Position numbers and translations under genes: made by a program. Source: Dermatemys mawii (taxonomy: Eukaryota > Chordata > Testudines > Dermatemydidae). From it: DNA of 64,000 nt. The notes under the pieces are model-generated. The model was not told the DNA's origin. It searched no databases and saw only the letters and a list, made by a program, of their open reading frames with translations. Below are positions 23,226-33,790 of this stretch, piece by piece. The stretch covers positions 9,913,433-9,977,432 of the forward strand of contig ML677366.1 of assembly GCA_007922305.1 (NCBI GenBank), given 5' to 3'. How positions within the stretch are numbered: the first letter of the stretch is position 1; the number at the start of each line of letters is the position of its first letter.

Positions 23226-23766
23226 CCCGATGTACACCAAAGGAATGGATCCCACCGCATTTTAAGTTTCCTGAATGAATAATTTTTTCTGTCCCTCATT
23301 TTCACCACCTCTAATAGACATCTTTCAATGTTTTCGTTATATATCAAATTAAATAAGTGACATATACATATGATTGAGATTTTCAGAGCCAGTTAAGGGA
23401 AATTAAATACGTACCTCAGCAAAAACTGATTCCCCAGTTTAGTCTCCCTCTGAGTTTCTTTTCTAAATCCCAAAAGAGCAGGGATGTTATTACCATGCAA
23501 AATAAAGTGCATTGGAACAAACTTATTCTATAAGGCCAGGTGAATTTTTTTTTCTTTTTGAATGCAAAATTGTTTAAATATCTTAACCCATTTTTCAAAT
23601 ACAGAGCAGGTTTCTCCACCTGTATGCTGTGGGCTATTAGCTTTATGTTCCATGAGTTTTTTATTGCAAAATATGAAATGTTGCTGTGATTATTTATCTG
23701 AAGCAATTTCATTTTCCTTCCTTATTGTAAATAGGAAACACTTTTTTAACTGAAAATATATGTGCT

Positions 23767-24374
23767 TGTGATGGGGTGCCTGCCCCACACTGGACTCTTA
23801 AGGATTAATAGAGCCCTATGGAGGCTGCCCAGGAGGCAGCCAATTAGAGAAGGGCTGAAGGGAGCAGCCAATCAGAGCCAATAAGGCCCATATGAAAAGG
23901 AGCTGCAGGGCACAGGAGGGCAATTCTCTGCTGCAAGCCCAGGGAGGAAGGATTTTTCTCTAGAGGGATGAAAGAACTGCTGGCACCCTGGACAGAGCAG
24001 TGCTTCTGGCAGGAACCAGGGGAGCAAGAGACAGCTCTTGTCTGGCTGCTGGGGTTTGCAGGCTGAGGCCCTGAGGCAAGGGCAAAGAGGATGCTGGGGC
24101 CATGAGGAAGTAGCCAGAGAATTCACTGCAGTAGCCACTAAAGGAAGTGGCTGAACAGTGGACTGCAGGTCCCCCGGAAGCGGTGAACGCAGTGTGTGAC
24201 ATGGCCGGAGGGCTGTGTCACTGAAGAGGACTCTGCAGCCCTTGGAGAGACATGGGTCCTAGAGCAGGACTGATGGCAGTGAGGCACCACCCAAAGAGGG
24301 CACACTAATATGCAGAGCTAATTCCCCACAACAGCCAGCAGGAGGTGCCACAATGCTGAGCACAGCCTGTTACA
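23767..24374 (+). mobile_element. Solo LTR, complete, with 5-bp target duplication
   Basis: The element starts TGTGATGGGG and ends CCTGTTACA, and is flanked by the direct repeat GTGCT at 23762-23766 and 24375-24379. It is 608 bp, with no internal coding region and no partner LTR in the window, hence a solo LTR left by recombination. Its last 59 bp (from AGCTAATTCCC at 24316) resemble the last 60 bp of the element at 33037-33733. Orientation follows that alignment. Superfamily (ERV or Gypsy) cannot be decided from an LTR alone. Confidence 0.85.
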
Positions 24375-24379
24375 GTGCT

Positions 24380-26757
24380 GTGCATTTGTACAGTAAAATT
24401 TAGAATCTACTGAATAGACATAGCCTGTGTCCTCTAACTCCCTACCTGGATTCTGTGTGATTTTTAATGACGTGCCAAGAGCGGGAGACCAGGCAATGTA
24501 TTTCACTGATGTCTGAGATTGGATTCCTGTTCTCAGTTCAGATCTCCAAAACAATATGTTTTCTTCAGAGTAAGAAATGGAGAGTACCCCATGCCTTTTC
24601 TAGGTTAGAGAACATTTAGCCAAGGTTTCAGACAGATTTGAATAGAGGTCAGATTGGCATCCAAACAGCTGAACCTCCAAACTGGAGCCTTGCTAACAAC
24701 AGCAGTAGTATCACCATTAGTGCTAGTGTCACCACTAGCAGTTTTAGGGGAATTTTTGAGGGAAGGCTATGGACACATTTTCAAAATGGTGGCCTTATTT
24801 CTGTAGGTGCATTTGTGCCCACAAAGCACTGAAACTGCAATCAGATCTGTGCAGCTAAGACTTCAGTGGGACTCCACATGGGCACAGAAGTCTCTCTGTG
24901 TCAATCTGAATACAGGCTTAGTTCCGAAATTTTCACTTGCATTTGAATTGAAGTACAGAGCTGAGCACCTACCCCCAATTTCCTGATGAAAGGCACTGTC
25001 AGCTAGTTACAGGCACAGGCGACGCTCTGCTTTGTGCCTGTAACTCGTTTCAGAGATACAAAACAAATTGATGACTCTTAACCTAGCTGGAAATGTAGGC
25101 CAGTAACTACAGCCTGGTGTCCACAGAGGTACTGGAGACAGTAGGCAACATGAATTCAAATTAAACAATGATACTGTATCTGGCACATTTCCCCAGGTAA
25201 ATTCAATGCATTGGCCTAGTCGCTTTTCCTTTCCTGCTCATACTTGTGATCATTTCCACAGAGAGCTCTTAGTTAACTGTTGCTGATATTGTAACTCAGA
25301 GAAGCAATTCAGACTGTAAGAGCAACATTTCAATTATACGAATAATCAAATTCAAAATGTTATTTGAATAATTTGAGTTCCTAAATTAAGCAAGGGTTTT
25401 TTTCCCTTTTTGCAAGTAGACTATAAATTACATTTTCCGCTACATTGGCAGTAAACGGGTAATTAATATCTCAACTTTTCCTTCTTAATGTTGATTTAAG
25501 AAAAAATAAAAGAAGCCTACAACATAAAAGAGCTTTGCAATCATAGCTCAAATATTTTTGCCCCCTCTCTCTCTTTAGCTTGTGCTTTCTCTTCCCAGGC
25601 CAACGACTGCAAGATGTGCACAGCCAGTCAGTTATATGTCCCTGCATTTCAGCTGAGGTAGAACGGACTGAGGGTAAAGGTTTAACGATTTGTCTGGTAC
25701 TGTCAGAGAGAACAACTTTCCACTTCTAAACTAATGAAATTGCACACAATCCTCCCCACCCAGGACAAATCAAGGCTTGGGGTTAATATGCTCAGAACAA
25801 ACATTTGTTGTTTTGGCAACTTTCCTCCACAAAACAATCTTTCTCTGCATGAAAAACACCAGACCTTCATTCTTTCACTTAAGTGGACATACTTAAAAAA
25901 CTTGGGCCAAATCCTCAACTGGTGTAGCTTTGCGCTTCTGGCCTTTTATTTTGATGGACTGAGGGACAGTGTATTTAATTAAACTTGGCAATAATGGAAG
26001 AACTGGTAATATCTTCAAACTGGAGGGAAATATTACCTGTGTCTCACTTGATATATCAGAATTAGCAATGAAATGTTCTTCATCAAGCTCTAAAACTGTA
26101 GTGTTATTTAGCCCAATTAGAAGCCTGTGTTTAGGATACTCTGCTATGAAACCTTCACTTTCTTAACAGCTAAATGTGTCCCTCATGTGAAGATTGGAAA
26201 GTTTGGTGTCCATCATTCCCTGCAAGAGCAGGGTTTTATGAAGTTCCACCTGTCTGACAAGAAAGTATGTAAAATAGAGAGTACTGAAGTTTAATAGAAG
26301 ACAACCTTTAGGACTGGTAGAAACTGGAAAAAAAAACCTTTGCAAAATGTTTTGAAATTGTGTCCATTTTGCAGTGACCCGATTTTCATTTTTTTCACCA
26401 AAATGTAGATCAAATACCTTATTGAAACAATAATAAACTGGTTTGTGACTTTTTTGGTTTGACAATTTTTGAAAAAAAAAATTAAAAATGCTTTATTTTG
26501 GTAAATCAAACATTCTAATAGTCATTTTGATTTTAAAATGTTGCAAAAATTTCAGACCCCTCCCCCAATTTTAAAAAATCAACTTTTTATTATTTTTTTT
26601 CTATTAAAAAGTCATTTTTCAATTAAAATACTTTTCATTCAAAAAAATTCATCCAGCTCTAGTTACAATCCCATAGTTCATCACACTGATAATGTGGAAA
26701 TGACCAGTTAAGTGAAGAACACGTGTTGAAATCTGGAATACTAGAAACAATATCATC
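24380..26757. other. Non-coding DNA, partly AT-rich repeat
   Basis: 25380-25560 is unique AT-rich sequence. 26300-26660 is dominated by TTTTGAAAATT-type words and ends in CATCCAGCTCTAGTT, resembling a dispersed AT-rich repeat; a similar piece opens with AGAGCTGGGCAAGAAAAA at 51446. No exon is recognised. Confidence 0.45.
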
Positions 26758-26878
26758 TAAGGTGACTAGACAGCAAATGTGAAAAATCAGATGGGGTGGG
26801 AGGTAATAGGACCCTATGTAGGAAAAAGACTCCAAAATCGGGACTGTCCCTATAAAATTGGGACATCTGATCACCCTA
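26758..26878 (+). mobile_element. hAT MITE, copy 3 of 4
   Basis: The ends TAAGGTGACTAGAC and GGGACATCTGATCACCCTA are inverted repeats. Flanks ATATCATC (26750-26757) and ATATCACC (26879-26886) are an 8-bp target duplication with one mismatch. The interior GGACTGTCCCTATAAAATTG is as in copy 1. Confidence 0.9.
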
Positions 26879-26886
26879 ATATCACC

Positions 26887-27860
26887 TATCACAATGCACC
26901 ACAGAATGCTCTCTTGCTGTTAACCCTACAAGGACCCTAGTTCATCTTACATTCAGCACTCTTGGGCAGAGTTGACCATACTGTTAGGAGGTTGAGGATT
27001 TCCTTGAAATTCTTCACACCCAGTGTGGTAATCTAAGACATCAACAATCAAATAAGATTATAAATCTATGAACAATGCAGATCATTTCTGAAGTCTTTTG
27101 TTTCTTTCTGATAAAGACTAAGTCTCTTCTGAGAATGGGCCTAACAACAAAATGTAAATCTAGATTCTGAACCTCCCCAATTGGAGTTTTGATCAAGTTT
27201 TTTTTTTTAAAAAAAAAATGCCCGTGGTAGGCACTGATCCAGAGCTAGTTAAGATTCTAAATCAGAGTTCCAAGTTGTTTAGCTCTGGTGTTTTATTTTG
27301 GCCAGAAGCAAAATGCTAATGAAGATCCAGAGTTTGAGCCCAACTCAAAGTTTCGATGTGTTTGGATGAAAAATGCTGATTCACATGAATCTCTAAATCT
27401 CTGCTTAGTGTGTTCATGGGTTTGTCACAAAAAACAATGAAAATGCATCGCAAGCATAGTATGCGGATAAAAAATAGATGACATGCTAACATTGCATTAT
27501 AATACCTCCCTCTTCATCTTTCAGGGTGATCCTTTTTCACTGGATCATATGTTTAAAACCTCTTTTAAAACTTGTTCATTACCTTATAGTATTGATAATA
27601 ATGATACAATGCTCACCAGAAATGGCCCAAGTGTCCCTAAAATTAGCGTTCTGGTACCAGCAGTAGAAGAGAGAAGATTAGATCACTAGATAGATCATAA
27701 TACTATACGTGGTCCCCACATGTACATACTAGCCATTTCACTTTGGTTAATACAGCTATTTTAGGGAAGTCAATTTCCCTTTTTACAGAGCCTTAGGAAA
27801 AGGCACATTGAAGAAACATTGTAAATATTCTTTCTAATACCTTAGATAGTAAATAAACCT
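26887..27860. other. Non-coding DNA, no feature recognised
   Basis: AT-rich sequence. CAGAGCTAGTTAAGATTC and similar words near 27240-27350 may be old dispersed repeat. Nothing else is supported. Confidence 0.4.
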
Positions 27861-28247
27861 TAAGAACATGAGACCGTAAGAACAGCTGTACTGGAACAGA
27901 TGAAGGGTCCATCCAGCCTAGTATCATGTCTACCGACAGTGGCCAATGCCAGGTGCCCCAAAGTGAGTGAACCTAACAAGTAATGATGAAGTGATCACTC
28001 TCCTGCCATCCATCACCACCTTCTGACAAACAGAGGCTAGGGACACCATTCCTCACCCATGCTGGCTCATAGCCATTAATGGACTTAACTTCCATTAATT
28101 TATCCAGTTCTCTTTTAAACTCTGTTATAGTCCTAACCTTCACAACCTCCTTAGGCAGGGAGTTCCACAGGTTGACTGTGTGCTGTGTGAAGAACAACTT
28201 CCTTTTATTTGTTCTAAACCTGCTGTCGATTAAATTCATTTGGTGGC
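27861..28247 (-). mobile_element. CR1 LINE 3' end
   Basis: Read on the plus strand, TAAGAACATGAGACCGTAAG, GGTCCATCCAGCCTAGTATC, CAGTGGCCAATGCCAGGTGC and GGGAGTTCCACAGGTTGACTG are, in order, the reverse complement of the CR1 3' region common in turtles. It is 5'-truncated at about 28247, as CR1 copies usually are, and 3' complete or nearly so. Confidence 0.9.
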
Positions 28248-28266
28248 TGCAGCTTTGGGGGAACAA
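27973..28266 (-). pseudogene. CR1 ORF2 C-terminus (reverse transcriptase tail)
   Basis: A 97-codon minus-strand frame contains RKLFFTQHTVNLWNSLPKEV followed by an FKRELDKLM segment, the well-known C-terminal end of the CR1 ORF2 reverse-transcriptase polyprotein (family pattern RRxFFTxRxVxxWNxLP...FKxxLDKxM). Only the last part of the protein remains; the endonuclease and catalytic reverse-transcriptase motifs are absent. The first codons upstream of 28247 lie outside the CR1 match. It is a 5'-truncated dead copy, not a host gene. Confidence 0.8.
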
Positions 28267-28509
28267 GTAGTGGGGGACAGCCGGGGTATATCTGGATGGG
28301 TCTGGGACAGCAGGAAGTCATGCCTATCTGTTCTGGAAGGAGCAACCACTGCTGCTGCCAATGCTGGAGCAGCAGAGGTGCTACCGACCCCGTGTTCACA
28401 TTCTCACAGGGCCATCAATGAGCTAGATTCTGATGTCAGTTACACGATCATAAATCTAGAATAACTCCAACGATTTCTGGAGCTGGGGATGTGTGAGTGG
28501 AGTGGGAGG

Positions 28510-28634
28510 GCAGGGTGATCAGATGTCCCAATTTTATAGGGACAGTCCCGATTTTGGGGTCTTTTTCTTACATAGGCTCCTATTATGCCCCACCCCCTGT
28601 CCCGATATTTCACATTTGCTGTCTGATCACCCTA
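28510..28634 (-). mobile_element. hAT MITE, copy 4 of 4, reverse
   Basis: The ends GGGTGATCAGATGTCCC and GCTGTCTGATCACCCTA are inverted repeats and the interior is the reverse complement of copies 1-3 (ATTTTATAGGGACAGTCC). An 8-bp direct repeat GTGGGAGG flanks it at 28502-28509 and 28635-28642. Confidence 0.9.
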
Positions 28635-28734
28635 GTGGGAGGTAATCCTCACCCCACTGAAGTCCATTGAAATTTTGTCATTGACCTCAATGGAGTCAAG
28701 ATTTCACCCCTGGGTAATTGAGATCAGAATCTAA

Positions 28735-28862
28735 GCCCTCGTTCAGCAATGCATGCCTAACATTGATCATGTGAATCATCCCATTAAAGTCAATGAGACG
28801 ATTCATATGCTTAAAGTTAGGCACATGATTAAGTCCAATGCTGAACAAGGTCCTTGTTCTTA
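28735..28862. repeat. Foldback repeat (GTTCAGCAATGC type)
   Basis: It begins GTTCAGCAATGCATGCC and ends GTCCAATGCTGAAC, with opposed GATTCATATGC and CATGTGAATC parts around CATTAAAGTCAATGAG. It matches a palindromic repeat I recall from birds and turtles whose consensus has CTTAAGTGCTTTGCTGAA ends. Confidence 0.65.
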
Positions 28863-31800
28863 GGGAATATTTGATCGAACTAGTTTCAGAATATTTTATA
28901 AGATGATTTTCTACCTCCCTCAGTAATTAACACATTATCAATGAACACATTTTATTCATTACTCAACTAGCTGTATAGATGGTTTAATAATATTCATCAA
29001 ATAAATTAGTCTCAGGGTTTTTTTCTGTTTATCAGCAAGTGGATTATTTATAGATAATGTTTTCAATTATTCAACCAGTTCTTGTCTTTAGCACTGATAC
29101 ATGGATACCCCTTCCTCTTAGGCCAATGCATTCTACCTAAGTAACAGACTTTTCCGACCAGTTTTCTAGTGCATTTTAATGATTTTTGGTTTTGATTTTT
29201 TTTCTTTTTAAATCCCCATTTTTATTCCATCCTGTTCTTTTATTTTCTGTTTTCCATCAATTCAAGACATACAATTTTGCTTAATTGTCTACACTGGCAA
29301 ATTGCAATGTATTAATATTACCTTTGCTAGAGAAGGGCATTAGTTTGCAAAAGTGCTTTGTATAGTGTAATGCCACCACAAACCCTTTTACCTAATTTGT
29401 GTCTGCTTCCTTGTTCTGCATCTTCCTGCTTTCAACAAATATGGAAATATAGCTTAACTCATGCCCTCCATGACATGGGCAACTGCTTTACAAAAGTGCA
29501 ACTTGGACAGCTATTTTCATACCTGAGAGTGAGTTGCTTTAGCAGTAGACCTTGTGCTACTTTCGGATTAGACAAAAGGTAAAAGTTGTATGATAGTGGT
29601 ACCTATCTATGAGTTTGCATTATCATTTCATAAGGCAAAACAGAAGGTGATATAAGCCCACTGCCATTCCTTAGTTTTTGACGGAACATATTCATCAAAA
29701 AAGCATGCAGTCCCCTGAGCTTGCAGCCATATGCTACAGGAAAATGTCACCAGTTAAAGATGTATTCATTTGCTGTTTTGAAAACTCTGTTTGATATTCA
29801 TGCATTCCAAGTGTTTTGACCTAGATTTCTGTAGAGGCATTAGATCCAGTACTGAACAGGAAGCTAGACAGCTGTTGCTTGTGTAGTCAAAGGAAGAATC
29901 TAAAGAAAAAAAAAAGAATAAAAAAAATGAAAACATTTATTAATGCATGCCAACATTTTGCGCAGCCAATATGTTTAATACTAGATTAACTAATATAAGC
30001 ATATGGGGATGCATTTGTTGCAAAGCTTTAAAGAAAAGAACAAAGAAAAAAGTTGGATGTATCTAAAGTTCACACAGAATAGAATTTGCTCTTTCTCCTA
30101 TAAATGAAAGCATGGTGAAATGGCAACATACTTTAATTATAAGCTACTTGCTAATGTCACAACATTTAGGTTTTCTCGGCTAGATTATAGTGCAAGTCTC
30201 TCTATACACATCCTGGCTAATATGAAAAGTTACAGGTAACAGAAAATCTTCTGGACTTCTACAACTGTCACATCCTATTCCACCTCTGAGTCTCACCAAA
30301 GATTTGTTCATTGCAATTGTGGATTCATTTATGGATAATCCAGTTTTAAGAGAACACTATATAAATATCTGTGCTTGCTTATTAAACATTGGTATTACAT
30401 CCATAACAGTAGTATAGAGGGTTATATCATTGGTTTACACAGGTATAACTCCTTTGAGTCATTTTTGATTTACAACGTGTATGTGAAACTAGAATTCTAG
30501 GTGTCAAGGACATTACAATGACATATATTACTGACCAGTGCTTTTCAAAGAAATTGTTGTATATAAAAGTTAAATATACCATATTGAATTATTCATTGTC
30601 CATAATTTGTTGCACATTTAAACCTCTTGTCAGTTCACAAATTCATAAGTAAAGATAGTCCAAAAATGGGAAGAAAAAAAATTGAAAATATTGTCATAAA
30701 AATGGTTTTCATTTACCATTGTAAAAAATGTTTAGAGGGAAAATTTCCAATCAACTCTATTCATAAATATTCATCTTTTTCTTTTTTTCTTTTTTTTTTC
30801 CCTTTCTTTTGTTTTGTTTGTTTGCCAAACAAATATCAGCCTATGGTTTATTTGCAAACTGTTCAGGTCCATTAGGGTGAATGATCATGTGTTATCTTTT
30901 TTTTTTTTTGCCTCTGGATGATTCCATTTATTAAACAGGAGAATAATGAATGAAGAAGACTAAAGAGCTAACACTACCATTGTGGGTTAATTTTTGGATG
31001 AATAATCAGTTTTGCTAAAATTCATGAAACTTTCCAGAATTGCAAATATTTTCATGAATGCTAGCAATCTGATAACTACTCATAAGAAATTAACAATATG
31101 CAAACTCAACATTTGACTTTATTTGGAAAAGAATTCTATGAATTGCCTTTTCTATAATTTGACCAACTCTGCTATATGCCTCGTATGCACTGTGTTCTAT
31201 ATAGATGCACACTGGAGATGGATCCAAGTCATGGAATTAGTTCCAAATCTAATGTTCCTCTGTTTCGGTTCAAATTTCTGATTTAGTTCACTATTGATGC
31301 AGTTGTATGTCACAAAGTGTGGCTCTGGATCTGAATCCTGATTTGAATTTTCCCAGAGTTTGGCAGAGGAAAGTTTATCTGGAATTCAATTTAAGGCCCA
31401 CCTCTTTCTATCACAGAACATCTCTAAATACAGTCTAGCCTGCATCACAGATTTTATGCTACATATACCGCAAATAGAGAAACACTTAGTGAAGAGAGTT
31501 CAGAAGGGCCATAGAAATGTCACAACAGAGATGGGGAGGGATTGAGGAGCGGTGAGAAAATAAGCTTGGGAATGTAGGAGTTTACACCAGGAATGTTAAG
31601 AACAAGGAAGGTCATAAACTTAAAAAAAATTAAGGAAAAATAAAATAAATATATTGTAAATGCATCTGTCTAGCTCAATGTGAAATTGAACAGTTCCAGG
31701 ATAGAAGTTTTGCAGTCTCCTCATTCAGAGTTAAATCTTTGCACATAGCCTTAATCCTGTATAACTGCAACGCTAAAGTTTCCTCCGTACAGAATACTGG

Positions 31801-32293
31801 GGCAGCAGTGATTACTCATTGGCTGTTTGACCTATGTGTACAAATCAAGTATGTGTTCCTATTCTCTCTCCCAAATCAACCATAAGTTGCCATTTCTTCA
31901 GTTTTTATGGTTTAAGTTTGCAAATTGTTCCATATGTTTAACCTTAAAATGCATGGAAGATATAGATGATTGGTCTGGCCTTTGTATTAATCAAAAACAT
32001 GTCACTGTGTCAGGAAACGCTGTTTACAGTGAAAGGGTGGGCTGAATAATGGTGATGATTCTTCACTAATAACAGACTTTACACATAACTACTACAGCCT
32101 GCACTAGAGGTCCGTGTAATATGCTGTACCACAGCCAGTTTGAAAAGATGGATTTAGAACTGTAGAGTCAAATATATTTCATTTTGAAATTTGTCTGCCT
32201 AATTTACTCATGTTACTGTTACAGAGATACCAAGATAGCTGATGAAGCTGTTGTGTACTGTATTTACTCTCTGCATTGCCGCACACAGAAGTG
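28863..32293. other. AT-rich non-coding DNA
   Basis: Long AT-rich stretch with homopolymer runs (poly-A at 29907-29935, poly-T at 30780-30800 and 30898-30910). No exon, RNA gene or complete repeat is recognised. 31250-31370 carries GGTTCAAATTTCTGA/GGATCTGAATCC words seen in dispersed repeat scraps elsewhere. Confidence 0.45.
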
Positions 32294-32510
32294 ATTCATA
32301 GAATCACAGGAATTACAGATGGTAGAGCCATATTAGATCATTCAATCCATCTCCCTGCTGATGCAGAATTGCTTTCTACAGGTGCAGTACATTTTCTAGT
32401 GTTTTGTCTGGTCTAGTTGTAAAAGTCCCCTAACATGGGATTTCCACCACTTCCCTTGGGAGACTACTCCACAGTTTAGTAATCTTCAGTTCTCATCTTT
32501 CAAAATTGCC
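32294..32510 (-). mobile_element. CR1-type LINE 3' fragment
   Basis: ATTCATAGAATCACAGG opens it, followed by ATTTTCTAGTGTTTTGTCTGG and CACTTCCCTTGGGAGACTACTCCACAG-like text. This is the reverse complement of another CR1 3' subfamily found in turtles. Decayed. Confidence 0.7.
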
Positions 32511-32817
32511 ACTGTCAAGAGACAGGCTAGAGAACTAGATGGGCCATTGATTTGTACTCAGATGGTAATTCCTCTCTTCCTAATCAGTAGTGAACCTGAA
32601 TGAAGATGTTGTGTCATCAAAGTTGGCTGTCACTCATGGACACATCTCAGCTTCATAGTAGTGGAACTTTTTTCCCTTCTTTTAAGTTATCTTTAGTCTT
32701 TACAAGCCTAACAATTTATGTAATCCCCCCGTATCTGGCCACCCTATATTCCACTTCAGTTTATACAAAATATTACCAGTAAGATCATCTTCTTCACAAA
32801 ATCATTCCCTCTTTTGA

Positions 32818-33036
32818 CTCCTCCAGTGCATCAAGTTCAAGTTCCCTGTCCTCCCATTCAAAACTCTATATAACTTAGTCCTTCCCTCCTGTTCGGTCCT
32901 TGTCACCTTCTGCACCTCCCCACACTCTGTAAATTCTGGTAGCCTTTTTGTCTCGTTTCTACTTCTTCTACAACCACCTCTATGTTTTCTTCCATGCCAT
33001 CTCCTATTCATGGAACAACTTCTCTGAGTTGGTCCG
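32818..33036 (+). pseudogene. L2-like reverse-transcriptase C-terminus remnant
   Basis: The plus strand reads LQCIKFKFPVLPFKTLYNLV from about 32821, close to the LQxIQFKxLxLTFKALxN pattern near the end of L2-type LINE reverse transcriptases. Near 33007 another frame gives YSWNNFSELV, where the family has LWNSLP. At least one frameshift separates them. The solo LTR inserted at 33037 appears to interrupt it; 33739-33790 may be the continuation. Confidence 0.4.
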
Positions 33037-33733
33037 GGTAGTGGGGCTGCCCCACTCCAGGAGAAGGGCTTAAAACAGCCCTGCAAAGAGTTGTGGCTGG
33101 GAACAAGCAAGCTCCCAGGCTGAGTGGGCAGAGCAGCCACAGCTGTGGCTGCATCAATTAGGGCCCAGCTGGCCCTGATAAAAGGGCCTAGAGTTTGGTG
33201 GAGAGAGACAGGCTCCTCTAGTTGTAGAGGTAGACAGGCCTGGCTGCTGGGAGCTTGACAGAGTACCTATAGGGAAGCAGGTCTGGGGCAAGGCAGAAGG
33301 AGCGGGGGAAGCTCCAGCCTAGAAACCCCCAGCCTGCAGGGCCTAGGAGATGGTCCAGCAAGGGGTACTGAGGTTGCAGGGGGCAGCCCATGGGTAGTAG
33401 TAGAGGCAGCAGGCCAACCCCCTTGCCAGTGATGAATGGCAATGATACTGCCGTCTGCCCCAGAGAACGGGGGCAAGTGGTGACTGGAAGTTGCCTAGAC
33501 TGAGGCAAGGTGGGGATAGGAGGTGGGGGTTCCCCAGGGAGAGGAGACCCAGAGTGAGACTGGGAAACCCAGAGTGCAACACCCCAGGGAAGAGGGCACC
33601 GGGGTCCAGGGAGGGACATAGAGCTGGTGCAAGCAGGACTATGACCTGCAGAGGGTGCTCCGGACGCTGGAAGAGCTAATTCCCAGACAGACCAGCGGGA
33701 GGCGCCGCAGGGGTGAGTCGCCACTTTGCTACA
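33037..33733 (+). mobile_element. Solo LTR, second family member
   Basis: The element starts GGTAGTGGGG (a degraded TGTAG) and ends TTTGCTACA. Flanks GTCCG (33032-33036) and GTCCA (33734-33738) look like a 5-bp target duplication with one mismatch. It is 697 bp, with a TATA-like GATAAAAGGG near 33176. The last 60 bp (from AGCTAATTCCC at 33674, including CGGGAGGCGCCGCAG) resemble the end of the LTR at 23767-24374. The sequence matches an LTR-like family I recall from turtles. The 173-codon minus-strand frame inside is an antisense accident. Confidence 0.75.
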
Positions 33734-33790
33734 GTCCACCAGGCCTGTGCTTATTCACATTGTTCTTGAAGACCTATGGTGACACCTAAA

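Noticed and set aside
23960..24202. Minus-strand frames of about 80 codons
   Set aside because: They lie inside the solo LTR at 23767-24374 and overlap each other.
31360..31545. Reverse-transcriptase tail (FKAHLFLSQNISK)
   Set aside because: The resemblance to LINE C-termini covers about ten residues only, and flanking sequence does not support it.
32727..32745. Fifth hAT MITE end (GTATCTGGCCACCCTA)
   Set aside because: Only about 16 bases resemble the right end; no left end, interior or duplication is present.
33218..33739. 173-codon minus-strand frame, the longest in the window
   Set aside because: It lies antisense inside the solo LTR, is proline- and leucine-rich from C-rich repeats, and overlaps two other frames of similar texture.
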